Assembly (NCBI GenBank): GCA_030834895.1
Contig: JAUQXA010000010.1
Location: 248,001 to 312,000, forward strand
DNA: 64,000 bases
DNA from: Anaerolineales bacterium
GTDB lineage: Bacteria; Chloroflexota; Anaerolineae; Anaerolineales; Villigracilaceae
Direction of reading: 5' to 3'
Shown: positions 43,689-52,733 of the stretch, piece after piece
Layout: every line of letters begins with the position of its first letter
Numbering within the stretch: the first letter of the stretch is position 1
The notes under the pieces: generated by a model
What the model saw: the letters and a program-made list of their open reading frames with translations, nothing else
What the model was told of the DNA's origin: nothing
Database searches by the model: none
Translations under genes and position numbers: made by a program

Positions 43689-45179
43689 TTATTCCACACT
43701 CACATTGAAATAGTTATATGCTGCCTGGGTCAGATCTCCAATCAATGGATTGGTAATGTCCCAGATATTGGTGACGGGATGATAAGTGTAGATGGAAAGA
43801 ACGAAATTTCCACCAGATGTGTACACGATACCTACATCGCTTGTATCGTGGACAACGCCATCGCTGGCAGGGACGTAGCCATGTTTATGAGGCACGAGGG
43901 TGCCATCCGGCACGCCACCCTGAATCAACGAGCCAAGTTTGTCCTGCGCCATGAAGTCGATCAATAATTGACAGGTAGATGGGCTGACTTTGTCAGGAAA
44001 TGCTGCGATCAACGCCCCGCCTTTGTTTTGGGCGCATTGAAAAATATCTGTTAACAAGGAGCCCATTTCGGATGGTGTCGTCTGTGAGTAGGGATCTGGG
44101 TCTGTGGTGATGTCAACCCTGGAGTTTCCCGGTGTGACAGGGATGGAAGGAAGCAGGTAAGCCGGGTTCGTAAAGAAGCCCGCAAGGAAGGTGCTCTCCA
44201 ATCCAATGGTTTTCATGTTTTCCGTGACAATCACAGGTCCCCTGTTTGGGTCAATCGCGGAAAGCACTATGTCGGTGGCTTGATTGCTGGATTTTCCAAG
44301 GGTTTGTGAAATGACGTTGGACATGTCCGGCGAAAGATCGCTCCCTCGATTAATAAGGTAGGATGCCACCACCGGGATTTTCATCGTGCTGGATGCTGTG
44401 AATGCGATATCGGGTTCCGCGCTGATTTCCTGTTTATTGTTGATTGCGAAGTGGATTTCCTCACCCGTTTGCAGATCAACCATATAGAAGCCGATCAATC
44501 CATCGAAACTGGAGACGGTGACGATTTGTTTGAGCAGAATGGTGAGATTTTCAATGGTAGGTCTGGCGGCGGAACTGCGGTTGAAGGTAAGGGCGACGGA
44601 ACGGTTTGTCGGTGATTTGAGCGCGTCGCTGATGAGCAGGATGGCGCGGTCAATATCCAGTGTCTGGCCGGGTTGACCGGAGATGAATGTTGTCCCACCG
44701 GGGACAGGCACGGCAGGCGCGGGGGGAAGATCGTAGCGCGCAGCGATTTCATTTTGGAGGTATTCGCGCAGGCGTTCCTCCGAAAATTTCGGACTGAGTG
44801 GAATAACTATTTCGGGGGGAGTACGATTCCAAAGGTAATTCCAAAATCCTCCCCAAAATGAGCCGCCCGTACGACTAAGGTCCGCCGCAGCAAGCATGGT
44901 TTCGATATCGGTCTCGAAACCAACCACACTGGGGTCTATGTGAATGACGGCATCGTTATAATAAACTTCGACTGGAGAAGTGTAGACTTCAAGCAACCTT
45001 TGGGATGCCTCGGCCGGCGTCAACCCGCCTACCGGAACGCCTGCAATGCTCATACCGGCAGGATAACTGTTGCGCTGGCGGCTGTAGCTAACCAGGGAAA
45101 CGATGCTTAACACGAGCGCGCCGGTTAGAAAAAGGATCGACACACCCCGAAGGATGATGTTTGTATTGCGGTTTTTCAT
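43689..45179 (-). CDS. Serine hydrolase (class A beta-lactamase fold) with YoaR/VanW-type N-terminal domain
   Basis: Residues 10-32 are a membrane anchor. Residues 45-215 resemble peptidoglycan-binding YoaR-like domains (GVPVGGLTPAEASQRL). From about 225 on is a beta-lactamase-2 domain with the nucleophile motif SSTMK (TASSTMKIPVVAS), SSN in place of SDN (GKSSNQAT) and KHG in place of KTG. It probably modifies peptidoglycan or related substrates outside the membrane. A TATACT box lies upstream. Confidence 0.8.
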   Translation of the reverse strand: MKNRNTNIILRGVSILFLTGALVLSIVSLVSYSRQRNSYPAGMSIAGVPVGGLTPAEASQRLLEVYTSPVEVYYNDAVIHIDPSVVGFETDIETMLAAADLSRTGGSFWGGFWNYLWNRTPPEIVIPLSPKFSEERLREYLQNEIAARYDLPPAPAVPVPGGTTFISGQPGQTLDIDRAILLISDALKSPTNRSVALTFNRSSAARPTIENLTILLKQIVTVSSFDGLIGFYMVDLQTGEEIHFAINNKQEISAEPDIAFTASSTMKIPVVASYLINRGSDLSPDMSNVISQTLGKSSNQATDIVLSAIDPNRGPVIVTENMKTIGLESTFLAGFFTNPAYLLPSIPVTPGNSRVDITTDPDPYSQTTPSEMGSLLTDIFQCAQNKGGALIAAFPDKVSPSTCQLLIDFMAQDKLGSLIQGGVPDGTLVPHKHGYVPASDGVVHDTSDVGIVYTSGGNFVLSIYTYHPVTNIWDITNPLIGDLTQAAYNYFNVSVE

Positions 45180-45308
45180 GTGCCTCCAAACTGCTGGCTA
45201 AAATCAGGCAAAAAGTATAACACGTCAAAATAAAGGTTGTGCTAGAATGTAAGTGCTGCACGGTTCGGGGACCGGATCCCGAAAATCTTCACATAAAAAG
45301 GAGAGCCA

Positions 45309-46268
45309 ATGCTCCGCTCCTTCATCATCTATTTGTCCAAAGCCGCGTGGGCGCAAAACCTGGTCATGAACTGGAGTTTTGCCTGGCATACCGCGTCCCG
45401 TTTTATTGCGGGTACAAAGCTCACAGATGCCATGCGGGTGGTCAGGGAATTGAACGCAAAGGGAATCAATGCCACACTCGATCATCTTGGGGAACATACG
45501 AGCACTCCGGAAGAGGCGCAGCAGGCAACCGATGACATTTTTGCAACTCTTGATGCCATTGGGGCGGATTCTACAGCCCGAAGCAATGTCTCCATCAAGC
45601 TGACCCAGATTGGGCTTGGTCTCGATGAGTCCCTATGCGGGCAGAACCTGGAGCGAATCATTGCTCGCGCAAAGCAAAACAACACCTTTATCCGCATTGA
45701 CATCGAGGACACCCCTTACACCGATAAGACCATTAATCTTTACTACCTGATGCGTGAAAAAGGCTATACCAATGTGGGCATGGCGGTGCAATCCTACCTG
45801 TTTCGCGCTGAAGCGGACACCCGTCGCATGGTGCAGGACAAAACAACCATCCGTTTGGTGAAAGGTGCCTACAAGGAACCGCCCGACAAAGCCTTCCCGA
45901 GCAAGGCAGATGTGGATGCGAACTACGACCTGCTGACCAAGATTTTGGTCGACGCTTCCCTAACCCATAAAACCACGCTGTCGGCTGATGGGCGCTTTCC
46001 AGCCATTCCATGCATTGGGACCCATGACGAAAAACGCATCGCCTTTGCCAGGCAATATGCCGAAAAAGTGGGGCTTCCCAAGGATGGGTTGGAATTCCAA
46101 ATGCTCTTTGGGATTCGCCGTGATTTGCAGGAGAAACTTGTGAAAGAGGGCTATCCTGTCCGTGTTTATGTGCCATTCGGTACGCATTGGTATCCCTACT
46201 TCATGCGCCGCCTCGCGGAACGTCCCGCAAATATCTGGTTCTTTGTTTCCAATTTCTTCAAAGGGTAG
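45309..46268 (+). CDS. Proline dehydrogenase
   Basis: A 319-residue TIM-barrel flavoenzyme (VSIKLTQIGLGLDESLC; IRIDIEDTPYTDKTI; VGMAVQSYLFRAEAD; RLVKGAYKEP; YVPFGTHWYPYFMRRLAERP). It oxidises proline to pyrroline-5-carboxylate and feeds quinone, matching the menaquinone genes in this window. AAGGAGA precedes the ATG; a TAGAAT box sits about 60 nt upstream. Confidence 0.93.
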   Translation: MLRSFIIYLSKAAWAQNLVMNWSFAWHTASRFIAGTKLTDAMRVVRELNAKGINATLDHLGEHTSTPEEAQQATDDIFATLDAIGADSTARSNVSIKLTQIGLGLDESLCGQNLERIIARAKQNNTFIRIDIEDTPYTDKTINLYYLMREKGYTNVGMAVQSYLFRAEADTRRMVQDKTTIRLVKGAYKEPPDKAFPSKADVDANYDLLTKILVDASLTHKTTLSADGRFPAIPCIGTHDEKRIAFARQYAEKVGLPKDGLEFQMLFGIRRDLQEKLVKEGYPVRVYVPFGTHWYPYFMRRLAERPANIWFFVSNFFKG

Positions 46269-46349
46269 CGACCGTTACCATCTCTAGTATTGAACGGGTG
46301 ACAGTCATTGTGTACGAGTGGCTGTCGCCTGTTTTGTTGTTTTTTCGTT

Positions 46350-46355
46350 TACAAT
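46350..46355 (+). promoter_or_regulatory. -10 box for a leaderless SDR mRNA
   Basis: TACAAT, then CCCTTC, then ATG at 46362: exactly 6 nt, with no ribosome site. Confidence 0.6.
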
Positions 46356-46361
46356 CCCTTC

Positions 46362-47093
46362 ATGACGAAACAACTTGCCCTTGTCACCGGTGGCGCACGA
46401 CGGCTCGGCAAAGCCTTCGCGTTGACTCTTGCCCGCATGGGATATGACCTCGCCTTGCATTACCACAAGTCGGAGGAGGCAGCGCGGCAGACCAAAGTTG
46501 AACTTGAGACGTTTGGCGCGCAAGTCCATCTACTCCAAGCTGACTTGACCCAACCCGATCAAATTCAACGATTATTTTCCGACCTTGATTTCATTCTTCA
46601 TTCTTCTCGCGAAACGTTCATCCTTTTGGTCAATTCCGCCTCTCTCATGCCTGTTGGCAACCCACGTGACCTCGAACTGCGCGATTGGGACTCTGCTCTC
46701 GACTTGAATCTGCGTGCGCCGTTTCTGCTTACCCAGCAAGCCGTCAAACGCATGACGGGCGGCGGGTTGATCGTCAACGTCAGCGACATTGGCGCGCAGA
46801 AGGCTTGGAGCCGCTATCCGTCCTACACGGTCAGCAAGGCGGGACTGGAATCCCTGACCAAACTGCTTGCCCGTTCGCTTGCGCCGACCATCCGGGTCAA
46901 CGCCATTGCGCCTGGGCTGGTCCTGCGGTCGGGTGTGGTGACTCCTGAACAATGGGATAAACTTGTCGAGAGACTTCCGCTGAAGCGTGCCGCCACGTTG
47001 GACGAAATCACATCCGCTCTCGAATTTCTCATCCGCAATAAGTACATCACGGGTCAGACCATTGTTGTGGATGGGGGTTACTCGCTGTTGTAG
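46362..47093 (+). CDS. Short-chain dehydrogenase, pteridine-reductase-like
   Basis: A 243-residue SDR: NADP motif TGGARRLGKAF, DLTQPDQ, LVNSASLM, catalytic YTVSK (Tyr/Lys) and TGQTIVVDGGYSLL. Arg-Arg in TGGARRLG is typical of pteridine reductase/FolM-like NADPH enzymes. It may reduce dihydropterins; a general 3-oxoacyl reductase role cannot be excluded. Leaderless start predicted. Confidence 0.85.
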   Translation: MTKQLALVTGGARRLGKAFALTLARMGYDLALHYHKSEEAARQTKVELETFGAQVHLLQADLTQPDQIQRLFSDLDFILHSSRETFILLVNSASLMPVGNPRDLELRDWDSALDLNLRAPFLLTQQAVKRMTGGGLIVNVSDIGAQKAWSRYPSYTVSKAGLESLTKLLARSLAPTIRVNAIAPGLVLRSGVVTPEQWDKLVERLPLKRAATLDEITSALEFLIRNKYITGQTIVVDGGYSLL

Positions 47094-47136
47094 GTAAACA
47101 GGCAAAAGGTAGACAAGTACACAAGTAAACACGAAC

Positions 47137-47156
47137 ACTGATAACTGATGACTTCC
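47137..47156 (+). repeat. Repeat carrying a start codon (copy 1)
   Basis: ACTGATAACTGATGACTTCC contains the ATG of the gene at 47148 and is identical to 50539-50558. Upstream octamers (AAGTACAC, AAGTAAAC) continue the array. Confidence 0.75.
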
Positions 47157-48776
47157 AAAAAACTTCTCCCCGACCTTCTCATCTCTCTCCTGCTAATTGC
47201 ATCCACACTATATTACGCCGCGCGTTTTGTGGATTTTACCATTCCGCCGTTTGAAGATGCCGCCATGCTCATGCGCTACGCCCAGCACCTTGCAGACGGT
47301 CACGGTATTGTCTGGAACATTGGCGAGCCGCCTGTGGATGGCGCGACAGATTTTCTTTTCATGGTCGTTTCCGCAGCCCTCATCAAACTTGGCTTTACGG
47401 TTGGGCAGGCGGTACGCGGCATTGGCTTTGCTTCGCACTTGCTGACCGTGTTGTTAGTCTACTGGGCGAACCGACGCGTGCACAATGCGAATATTCCCCT
47501 TTCTTTTTTGAGCGGACTTTACCTTGCGGTTGGAACTGGACTCTCCTACGTCTCAGCCTATTTTGGGACGCCATTCTTTGCCCTCGCCGCCGCCGTCACC
47601 TGGACTTTGGGATTGATTCTGATTCGGCAGGAGAATCCACGCTTTTGGCTGATCCTCGCCTTCGCCCTGAGCGGGCTCGTCACTGGGCTGATCCGTCCCG
47701 AGGGAGTCATCCTCGCCTCGTTGATGCTGGTTGTCATCCTCGTCATGCGCGGACTGAAGAAATCTGTTTCGATCATTGTCACCTTTGGCGCGGTCTTTCT
47801 TTTGCTTGGTGGAGCGTACTTCCTCTGGCGGTGGGACTACTTCGGTTATCCGCTTCCAAACCCGTTTTATAAAAAGGGTGGCAGTGGACTGCATTGGGAT
47901 TCGTACAACAATTCTCTGTTGAACCTGCTGCGATTGTGCTTGCCGCTCGTGGTTCCTTTCATACTCGGTCTTCGTTCGCGTGAGACTGCCAAACAGACGA
48001 TTGCCTATCTGATTCCCATCCTCGGCTTTGCGATGGCGTTCGTTTTGATCTCGGATGAGATGAACTATGGTGCGCGTTTTCAATATGCCCTCCTGCCGAT
48101 TGCCCTGCTGTCGTGGGTTCCGCTTGTGCATGGACTCAATTTCTCGAAACAGGATCAACTTTCCGCTTGGGAGAAGGGGGTGTACATCGCCGCTCTGGTA
48201 GCCGTCTCCACTGGTCTGGTCTATTATTCATGGTTCCAGAACTGCTTCCTCACATCCTACCAGCAGACTTGCGCCCGCCCCTATGAAAGCGATGGACGTT
48301 ATGACATGGGCAAACTACTGGCGGAATATCGCGGCAAAGGCTATGTGATTGCGACCACAGAGGCGGGACTGATCCCGTATTATTCGGGCTGGGATGCGAT
48401 TGACACCTGGGGCTTGAACGACCGGTTCATTGCGCACAACGGCAGTTTGACGGCGGAATATCTTGACCAGTACAAGCCGGAGATCATCATGTTCCATGAT
48501 TATTACTCGCCGCTGGTTCCGCCCAAGTTGACTGAAGCTAACCTCGCCCAGCGCTGGTTTAGCATGACGATCACGATGAAGGAATACGCTGAGGCGAACA
48601 GTTACGTGCTGGCGGCGGTCTTCGGTGACAGTCCCTACGATACGCACTATTATTATGTGCGGACGGATTTTGCAGACAGCAAACGCCTCATCGAGCAGAT
48701 TTCCAAGATGAAAAAATATTACTGGTTTGCAACAGGGAAGAAGTCCATTAATTACGCGGTCTTTGCCGAACAGTAA
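47148..48776 (+). CDS. Polytopic GT-C-like membrane glycosyltransferase
   Basis: A 542-residue protein with about 10-11 helices. The first extracytoplasmic loop (FEDAAMLMRYAQHLADGHGI, then EPPVDGATDFLF) carries the acidic pair and G-x-P pattern of GT-C enzymes using polyprenyl-phosphate sugars. YPLPNPFYKKGG resembles arabinofuranosyltransferase-like members. The C-terminal 170 residues are extracytoplasmic. No ribosome site; the ATG lies inside a heptamer repeat. Donor and acceptor unknown. Confidence 0.7.
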   Translation: MTSKKLLPDLLISLLLIASTLYYAARFVDFTIPPFEDAAMLMRYAQHLADGHGIVWNIGEPPVDGATDFLFMVVSAALIKLGFTVGQAVRGIGFASHLLTVLLVYWANRRVHNANIPLSFLSGLYLAVGTGLSYVSAYFGTPFFALAAAVTWTLGLILIRQENPRFWLILAFALSGLVTGLIRPEGVILASLMLVVILVMRGLKKSVSIIVTFGAVFLLLGGAYFLWRWDYFGYPLPNPFYKKGGSGLHWDSYNNSLLNLLRLCLPLVVPFILGLRSRETAKQTIAYLIPILGFAMAFVLISDEMNYGARFQYALLPIALLSWVPLVHGLNFSKQDQLSAWEKGVYIAALVAVSTGLVYYSWFQNCFLTSYQQTCARPYESDGRYDMGKLLAEYRGKGYVIATTEAGLIPYYSGWDAIDTWGLNDRFIAHNGSLTAEYLDQYKPEIIMFHDYYSPLVPPKLTEANLAQRWFSMTITMKEYAEANSYVLAAVFGDSPYDTHYYYVRTDFADSKRLIEQISKMKKYYWFATGKKSINYAVFAEQ

Positions 48777-48801
48777 TTACTAATCACCAATTACCAATAT
48801 C
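48774..48801 (+). repeat. Heptamer array on a stop codon
   Basis: TAATTAC, TAATCAC, CAATTAC, CAATATC: four 7-bp units. The first begins with the TAA stop of the preceding gene. Confidence 0.75.
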
Positions 48802-48812
48802 AAGGAGAAGCC

Positions 48813-49289
48813 ATGACTGAAACTTTAGAACTTGCCGAAAAATTGAAAACCGAAGGCGATAAATTTATTCGTATCTTTTCCGAGTTGACCGACGATCAGT
48901 GGCGGGTGGAAGTCTATACCGAAGGCGAGATGTGGACAGTCCGCAACGTGCTTTCGCATTTCGTCACCTCCGAGCGTGGATTGGTCAAGCTGTTCGAGCA
49001 GATCCGTCAGGGCGGGACAGGTGTAACAGATGATTTCTCGATTGACCGCTATAATTCGTCACAACAGGCGAAGACCAAAGACCTGACTCCCGCTGAATTG
49101 CTCGACCAATACATGGAAGTCCGCGCTAATTCGGCGAACTGGGTTTCGGGCTTGAAGGATGAAGAACTTGAGATCAAAGGCCGCCATCCCTTCCTCGGCG
49201 AAACCATCCTGCGCGAGATGATCAAGATGCTGTACCTGCACAACCAAATCCATTACCGTGATTTCAAAAAAGTGATAAGTGAGAAGTAA
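48813..49289 (+). CDS. DinB/YfiT-family protein
   Basis: A 158-residue four-helix protein (DDQWRVEVYTEGEMWTVRNV, LSHFVTSERGLVKLFE, HNQIHYRDFKKV). His residues in LSHF and in HNQIHYRDF match the metal-binding positions of DinB-like thiol transferases. AAGGAGAAGCC precedes the ATG. Substrate unknown. Confidence 0.82.
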   Translation: MTETLELAEKLKTEGDKFIRIFSELTDDQWRVEVYTEGEMWTVRNVLSHFVTSERGLVKLFEQIRQGGTGVTDDFSIDRYNSSQQAKTKDLTPAELLDQYMEVRANSANWVSGLKDEELEIKGRHPFLGETILREMIKMLYLHNQIHYRDFKKVISEK

Positions 49290-49399
49290 AATGTCATTAC
49301 GAGGGCGATAGCCCGACACTTGCGCTGGCGCGCAGCGCCAGTGAGCAATCCTGTCATAGGTAGAGATTGCTTCGTCGCTGCGCTCCTCGCAATGACGTG
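49290..49399. repeat. GTCATTGCGAGG-type palindromic repeat
   Basis: GTCATTACGAGGGCGAT at one end and CTCCTCGCAATGAC at the other face each other, enclosing GCGCTGGCGC-type hairpins and ATTGCTTCGTCGCTGCGCTC. This dispersed element type is common in several phyla. Confidence 0.75.
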
Positions 49400-49413
49400 A
49401 AAAGGAGCCTCCC

Positions 49414-50520
49414 ATGTCCCTTCCTCCCTTCAAGATCGAACGTTACTTTGCCAAATACGAATTCACCACTGAATTCCTGCTTTGCTCTTCGGACTGTGAA
49501 GCCATGTCCGTTGCGGACTTGCTTTCCTTTGAACCAGGTGCAGCAGAGAAATTCCAAACTCTGTGGCTGGGATATACCGAATCGCAGGGAAGTCCTACTT
49601 TGCGGAAGGAAATCTGCAATCTCTACACCACCATCCAGCCTGAGGATGTCCTTGTCCACACTGGCGCGGAGGAGGCGATTTACCTCTTTATGCACGCCAT
49701 GCTCAAGGAGAACGACCACGTCATTGTCCATGCGCCGCATTACCAGTCGTTGAGCGAAGTGGCAAAGGGACTCGGCTGTCAGGTCAGCCCGTGGCTGGCG
49801 CGGGAGGAAAACGGTTGGGCACTGGATTTGGACGAACTCCGCCACCTGATGCGCCCGTCCACGAAGGCGATCGTGGTCAACACGCCGCACAACCCGACGG
49901 GCTATCTCATGCCCCGCGCGGACTTTGACGAGCTGCACAAAATCGCTCAGGAGAAAAAACTCTTGCTCTTCTGCGATGAGGTCTATCGCGAGTCGGAGTA
50001 CAATCCCGCCGACCGCCTCCCCGCTGGCTGTGACTATGGCGAACATGCTGTCTCGTTGGGCGTGACCTCCAAGACCTACGGGCTGGCTGGTCTGCGCATC
50101 GGCTGGATTGCTACAAAGAACAAGGATGTGTATCGAAAGATGGCATCGCTCAAAGATTACACCACCATCTGCAACTCCGCGCCAAGCGAATTCCTGGCCG
50201 AAGTTGCCCTTCGCAACCGCCAGAAGTTGATTGACCGCAACCTCGGCATCATCCAGCACAACCTCTCTGTCGTAGATGACCTTTTCACTCGTTACTCATC
50301 CCTCTTCACCTGGGTTCGTCCAAAGGCTGGTTCGATGGCGTTTCCCAAACTGCTCAAAGGTGATATCGAAAGATTCTGTGACGATTTGGTCAAGAAGTCA
50401 GGTGTCCTGCTCCTGCCTGGCTCGATGTACGACGACTCCCGAAACCACTTCCGCCTCGGACTTGGCAGGAAGAATCTCCCACAGGCGGTCCAACGGTTGG
50501 AAGAATATCTCTCAAAGTAA
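49414..50520 (+). CDS. Class I/II PLP-dependent aminotransferase
   Basis: A 368-residue fold-type I enzyme: VHTGAEEAIYLFMHAM, VVNTPHNPTGYL, FCDEVYRESEY, PLP lysine in TSKTYGLAGLRIGW. AAGGAGCC precedes the ATG. Codons at 50280-50307 (DLFTRYSSLF) follow a weak 7-bp period. Amino donor not predictable from sequence. Confidence 0.9.
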   Translation: MSLPPFKIERYFAKYEFTTEFLLCSSDCEAMSVADLLSFEPGAAEKFQTLWLGYTESQGSPTLRKEICNLYTTIQPEDVLVHTGAEEAIYLFMHAMLKENDHVIVHAPHYQSLSEVAKGLGCQVSPWLAREENGWALDLDELRHLMRPSTKAIVVNTPHNPTGYLMPRADFDELHKIAQEKKLLLFCDEVYRESEYNPADRLPAGCDYGEHAVSLGVTSKTYGLAGLRIGWIATKNKDVYRKMASLKDYTTICNSAPSEFLAEVALRNRQKLIDRNLGIIQHNLSVVDDLFTRYSSLFTWVRPKAGSMAFPKLLKGDIERFCDDLVKKSGVLLLPGSMYDDSRNHFRLGLGRKNLPQAVQRLEEYLSK

Positions 50521-50538
50521 GACTACTGAGAACCGGTG

Positions 50539-50558
50539 ACTGATAACTGATGACTTCC
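50539..50558 (+). repeat. Repeat carrying a start codon (copy 2)
   Basis: Identical over 20 bp to 47137-47156; heptads GGTGACT, GATAACT, GATGACT. The ATG of the UbiA-like gene lies inside it. Confidence 0.75.
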
Positions 50559-51416
50559 TTCCTCAAACTCTCCCGCCCCCTCCATCTCCTACTTGCCGCG
50601 TTGACATACATCCTCGGTGCGAGTATTCCTGCTTATCTTGGCAAAACCTTCCAGTCGTTGACGTTCGCGCTTGGGCTGGGGGGCGTGCTTTTTGCGCAGT
50701 TGAGCATGTCCCTACTAGCGGAAGTCTTTCGTCCGCACAATGAGCCGCTGGTCGAGGACGAGACTCCCAGACAAAAAGAGACCCTTCGCAACAATGCGCT
50801 TTACATTTCCATTGCGGCGCTTGCGGCAATCGCTTTTATTGCGTTTACACTCTATACCAACCAATCTCTTTCACTCCCTGCTTTTTCCTTTTTATTGCTT
50901 TCCCTTGTCATCGTCCTTGCTTATGCCATTCCGCCCATCCGCCTGCTCGACCGGGGTTTCGGCGAACTGGCTCTTGCCGCGCACATTGCCTATGTCATTC
51001 CATCCATCGGATTTTTGCTGCAAGCCAAGGAGAATCATCGCTTGCTGACCGTCATCATTATCCCACTCACTGCGCTTGCCCTTGCTTATTTCCTCGTCGT
51101 CAATTTCACCACTTTCCCCGCCGACCAGAAATATCAACGCGCCACACTTCTGCGCCGCCTCACCTGGGAGCGAGCTGTGCCGTTGCATCACAGCCTGATT
51201 GCCTTTGCCTACATTCTTTTTGCCGTTGCGCTCTTACTTCGTTTTTCCATCCTTTGGACGGCTTTCATCACCCTTCCTTTCGCACTTCTCCAGGTTATCC
51301 TCCTGCGGAACATTTCCCTCGGTGGTAAACCCAACTGGATTCTGCTTACTTCTACAGCCCTCGCCGTTTTTGGATTGACCACCTACTTCATCACCCTGAC
51401 CTTCTGGCTCCGCTAA
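50550..51416 (+). CDS. UbiA-like membrane protein lacking the catalytic Asp motif
   Basis: A 288-residue protein with about eight helices in UbiA spacing (LKLSRPLHLLLAALTYILGA; VLAYAIPPIRLLDRGFGELA). Where prenyltransferases have NDxxDxxxD it has LAEVFRPHNEPLVEDE, and the second Asp site is VNFTTFPADQKYQ. It may be inactive as a prenyltransferase or use another chemistry. No ribosome site. It ends 9 nt before moeA. Confidence 0.7.
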   Translation: MTSFLKLSRPLHLLLAALTYILGASIPAYLGKTFQSLTFALGLGGVLFAQLSMSLLAEVFRPHNEPLVEDETPRQKETLRNNALYISIAALAAIAFIAFTLYTNQSLSLPAFSFLLLSLVIVLAYAIPPIRLLDRGFGELALAAHIAYVIPSIGFLLQAKENHRLLTVIIIPLTALALAYFLVVNFTTFPADQKYQRATLLRRLTWERAVPLHHSLIAFAYILFAVALLLRFSILWTAFITLPFALLQVILLRNISLGGKPNWILLTSTALAVFGLTTYFITLTFWLR

Positions 51417-51425
51417 CTTGTTCCC

Positions 51426-52721
51426 ATGCCTGAATTTCTGACTCTCCTCCCTCCCGACCAAGCCCGAGCGGAATTGCTCTCCCATATCCCCGCGCAGACA
51501 GTTGATTCTGAACCTGTTGATACTATCCACGCTTTGGGGCGATTTACTGCTGCTGATGTGTTTGCTCCGCACCCGCTGCCTGAATTCCCCCGTACCACCG
51601 TGGACGGATACGCTGTCCGCGCGAAGGATACTTTCGGCGCAAGCGACTCACTGCCGGCATACTTCACCATGATCGGCGAAGTGCCAATGGGTGATGCCCC
51701 AGACTTTGAGTTGGGCGCTGGTCAATGTGCTTTGATCCATACGGGCGGAATGCTCCCTAGTGGTGCGGATGCGGTGGTGATGATCGAGTACACGCAAACA
51801 ACAGGTAAGGGCGGATCGCGATCCGCCCCAACAGAGGAAATCGAAATCTTCAAATCCGTTGCCGATGGCGAGAACGTCATCCGCATTGGCGAAGACGTGG
51901 CGCAGGGACAATTGGTCATCCCCAAAGGGACTCAACTCCGCCCTGCGGAAATCGGCGGATTGATGGCGCTGGGAATCACCTCCGTCAATGTGGCGAAAAA
52001 GCCGCTCGTGGGACTCATCTCCACGGGCGACGAAGTCATCGAGCCGAGCCAGACTCCGAGACCTGGTCAGGTACGCGACATCAACACATACACACTTTCA
52101 GCCTTGATCGAAAAAGCTGGCGGTGAGGCAATCCGCTATGGGATTATCAGCGATCAGTTTCAGGCGTTGAAAGAGGCAGCGACAAAGGCATTGTCAGAAT
52201 GTGATGTGGTCATCATCACCGCAGGCTCATCCGCATCCACGCGAGATATGACCGCCGAAGTCATCCGGCAGTTGGGTGAGCCAGGCGTTCTCGTTCACGG
52301 TATCAACACCCGTCCGGGCAAGCCGACGATTTTAGGTGTATGTAATGGCAAGGCGGTGATTGGTCTGCCGGGGAATCCCGTCAGCGCATTGGTGAATGGC
52401 TATCTGTTTGTCGTGCCGGTTATCGAGAAGTTGCTGGGCGCATTGCCGGTGCCGAAGGCAACTGTGCAGGCGACACTCACTGTCAACCTTTCGTCTCAGG
52501 CTGGACGTGAAGATTGGTGGCCTGTAAAATTGCTCCGTCCTGAGCGGAGCGCAGCAATGTCGTCCCCGAAGGGGAAGTCGAAGGATGAATGGCAGGCGGA
52601 CCCCATCTTCGGTAAATCGAACCTGATTTTTACGCTTGCTGCTGCTGACGGTTTACTGCGTATTCACCCCGATGCTACAGGATTGAGCGCGGGCGAAACT
52701 GTGGAAGTTGTTTTGATATAG
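51426..52721 (+). CDS. moeA: MoeA, molybdopterin molybdenumtransferase
   Basis: A 431-residue enzyme (FPRTTVDGYAVRAKDT; PMGDAP; IHTGGMLPSGADAVVMIEYT; STGDEVIEP; TPRPGQVRDINTYTLSALI; GSSASTRDMTAEV; RPGKPTILG; GLPGNPVSALV). It inserts molybdate into molybdopterin and so serves the molybdenum hydroxylase in this window. Two repeat elements lie in frame: a 20-bp palindrome (51809-51828, residues about 128-135) and a CTGAG...GTCGAAG element (52536-52587, residues about 371-388). Confidence 0.93.
   Translation: MPEFLTLLPPDQARAELLSHIPAQTVDSEPVDTIHALGRFTAADVFAPHPLPEFPRTTVDGYAVRAKDTFGASDSLPAYFTMIGEVPMGDAPDFELGAGQCALIHTGGMLPSGADAVVMIEYTQTTGKGGSRSAPTEEIEIFKSVADGENVIRIGEDVAQGQLVIPKGTQLRPAEIGGLMALGITSVNVAKKPLVGLISTGDEVIEPSQTPRPGQVRDINTYTLSALIEKAGGEAIRYGIISDQFQALKEAATKALSECDVVIITAGSSASTRDMTAEVIRQLGEPGVLVHGINTRPGKPTILGVCNGKAVIGLPGNPVSALVNGYLFVVPVIEKLLGALPVPKATVQATLTVNLSSQAGREDWWPVKLLRPERSAAMSSPKGKSKDEWQADPIFGKSNLIFTLAAADGLLRIHPDATGLSAGETVEVVLI
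51809..51828. repeat. Perfect 20-bp palindrome in frame in moeA
   Basis: GGGCGGATCGCGATCCGCCC encodes GGSRSAP between TTGK and TEEIE. Confidence 0.8.
52536..52587. repeat. CTGAG...GTCGAAG element in frame in moeA
   Basis: CGTCCTGAGCGGAGC ... GAAGTCGAAGGATG, with an inner CCCC-gaa-GGGG hairpin. It encodes RPERSAAMSSPKGKSKDE near the C-terminal domain. Confidence 0.7.
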
Positions 52722-52733
52722 AAAGGATGCCCC

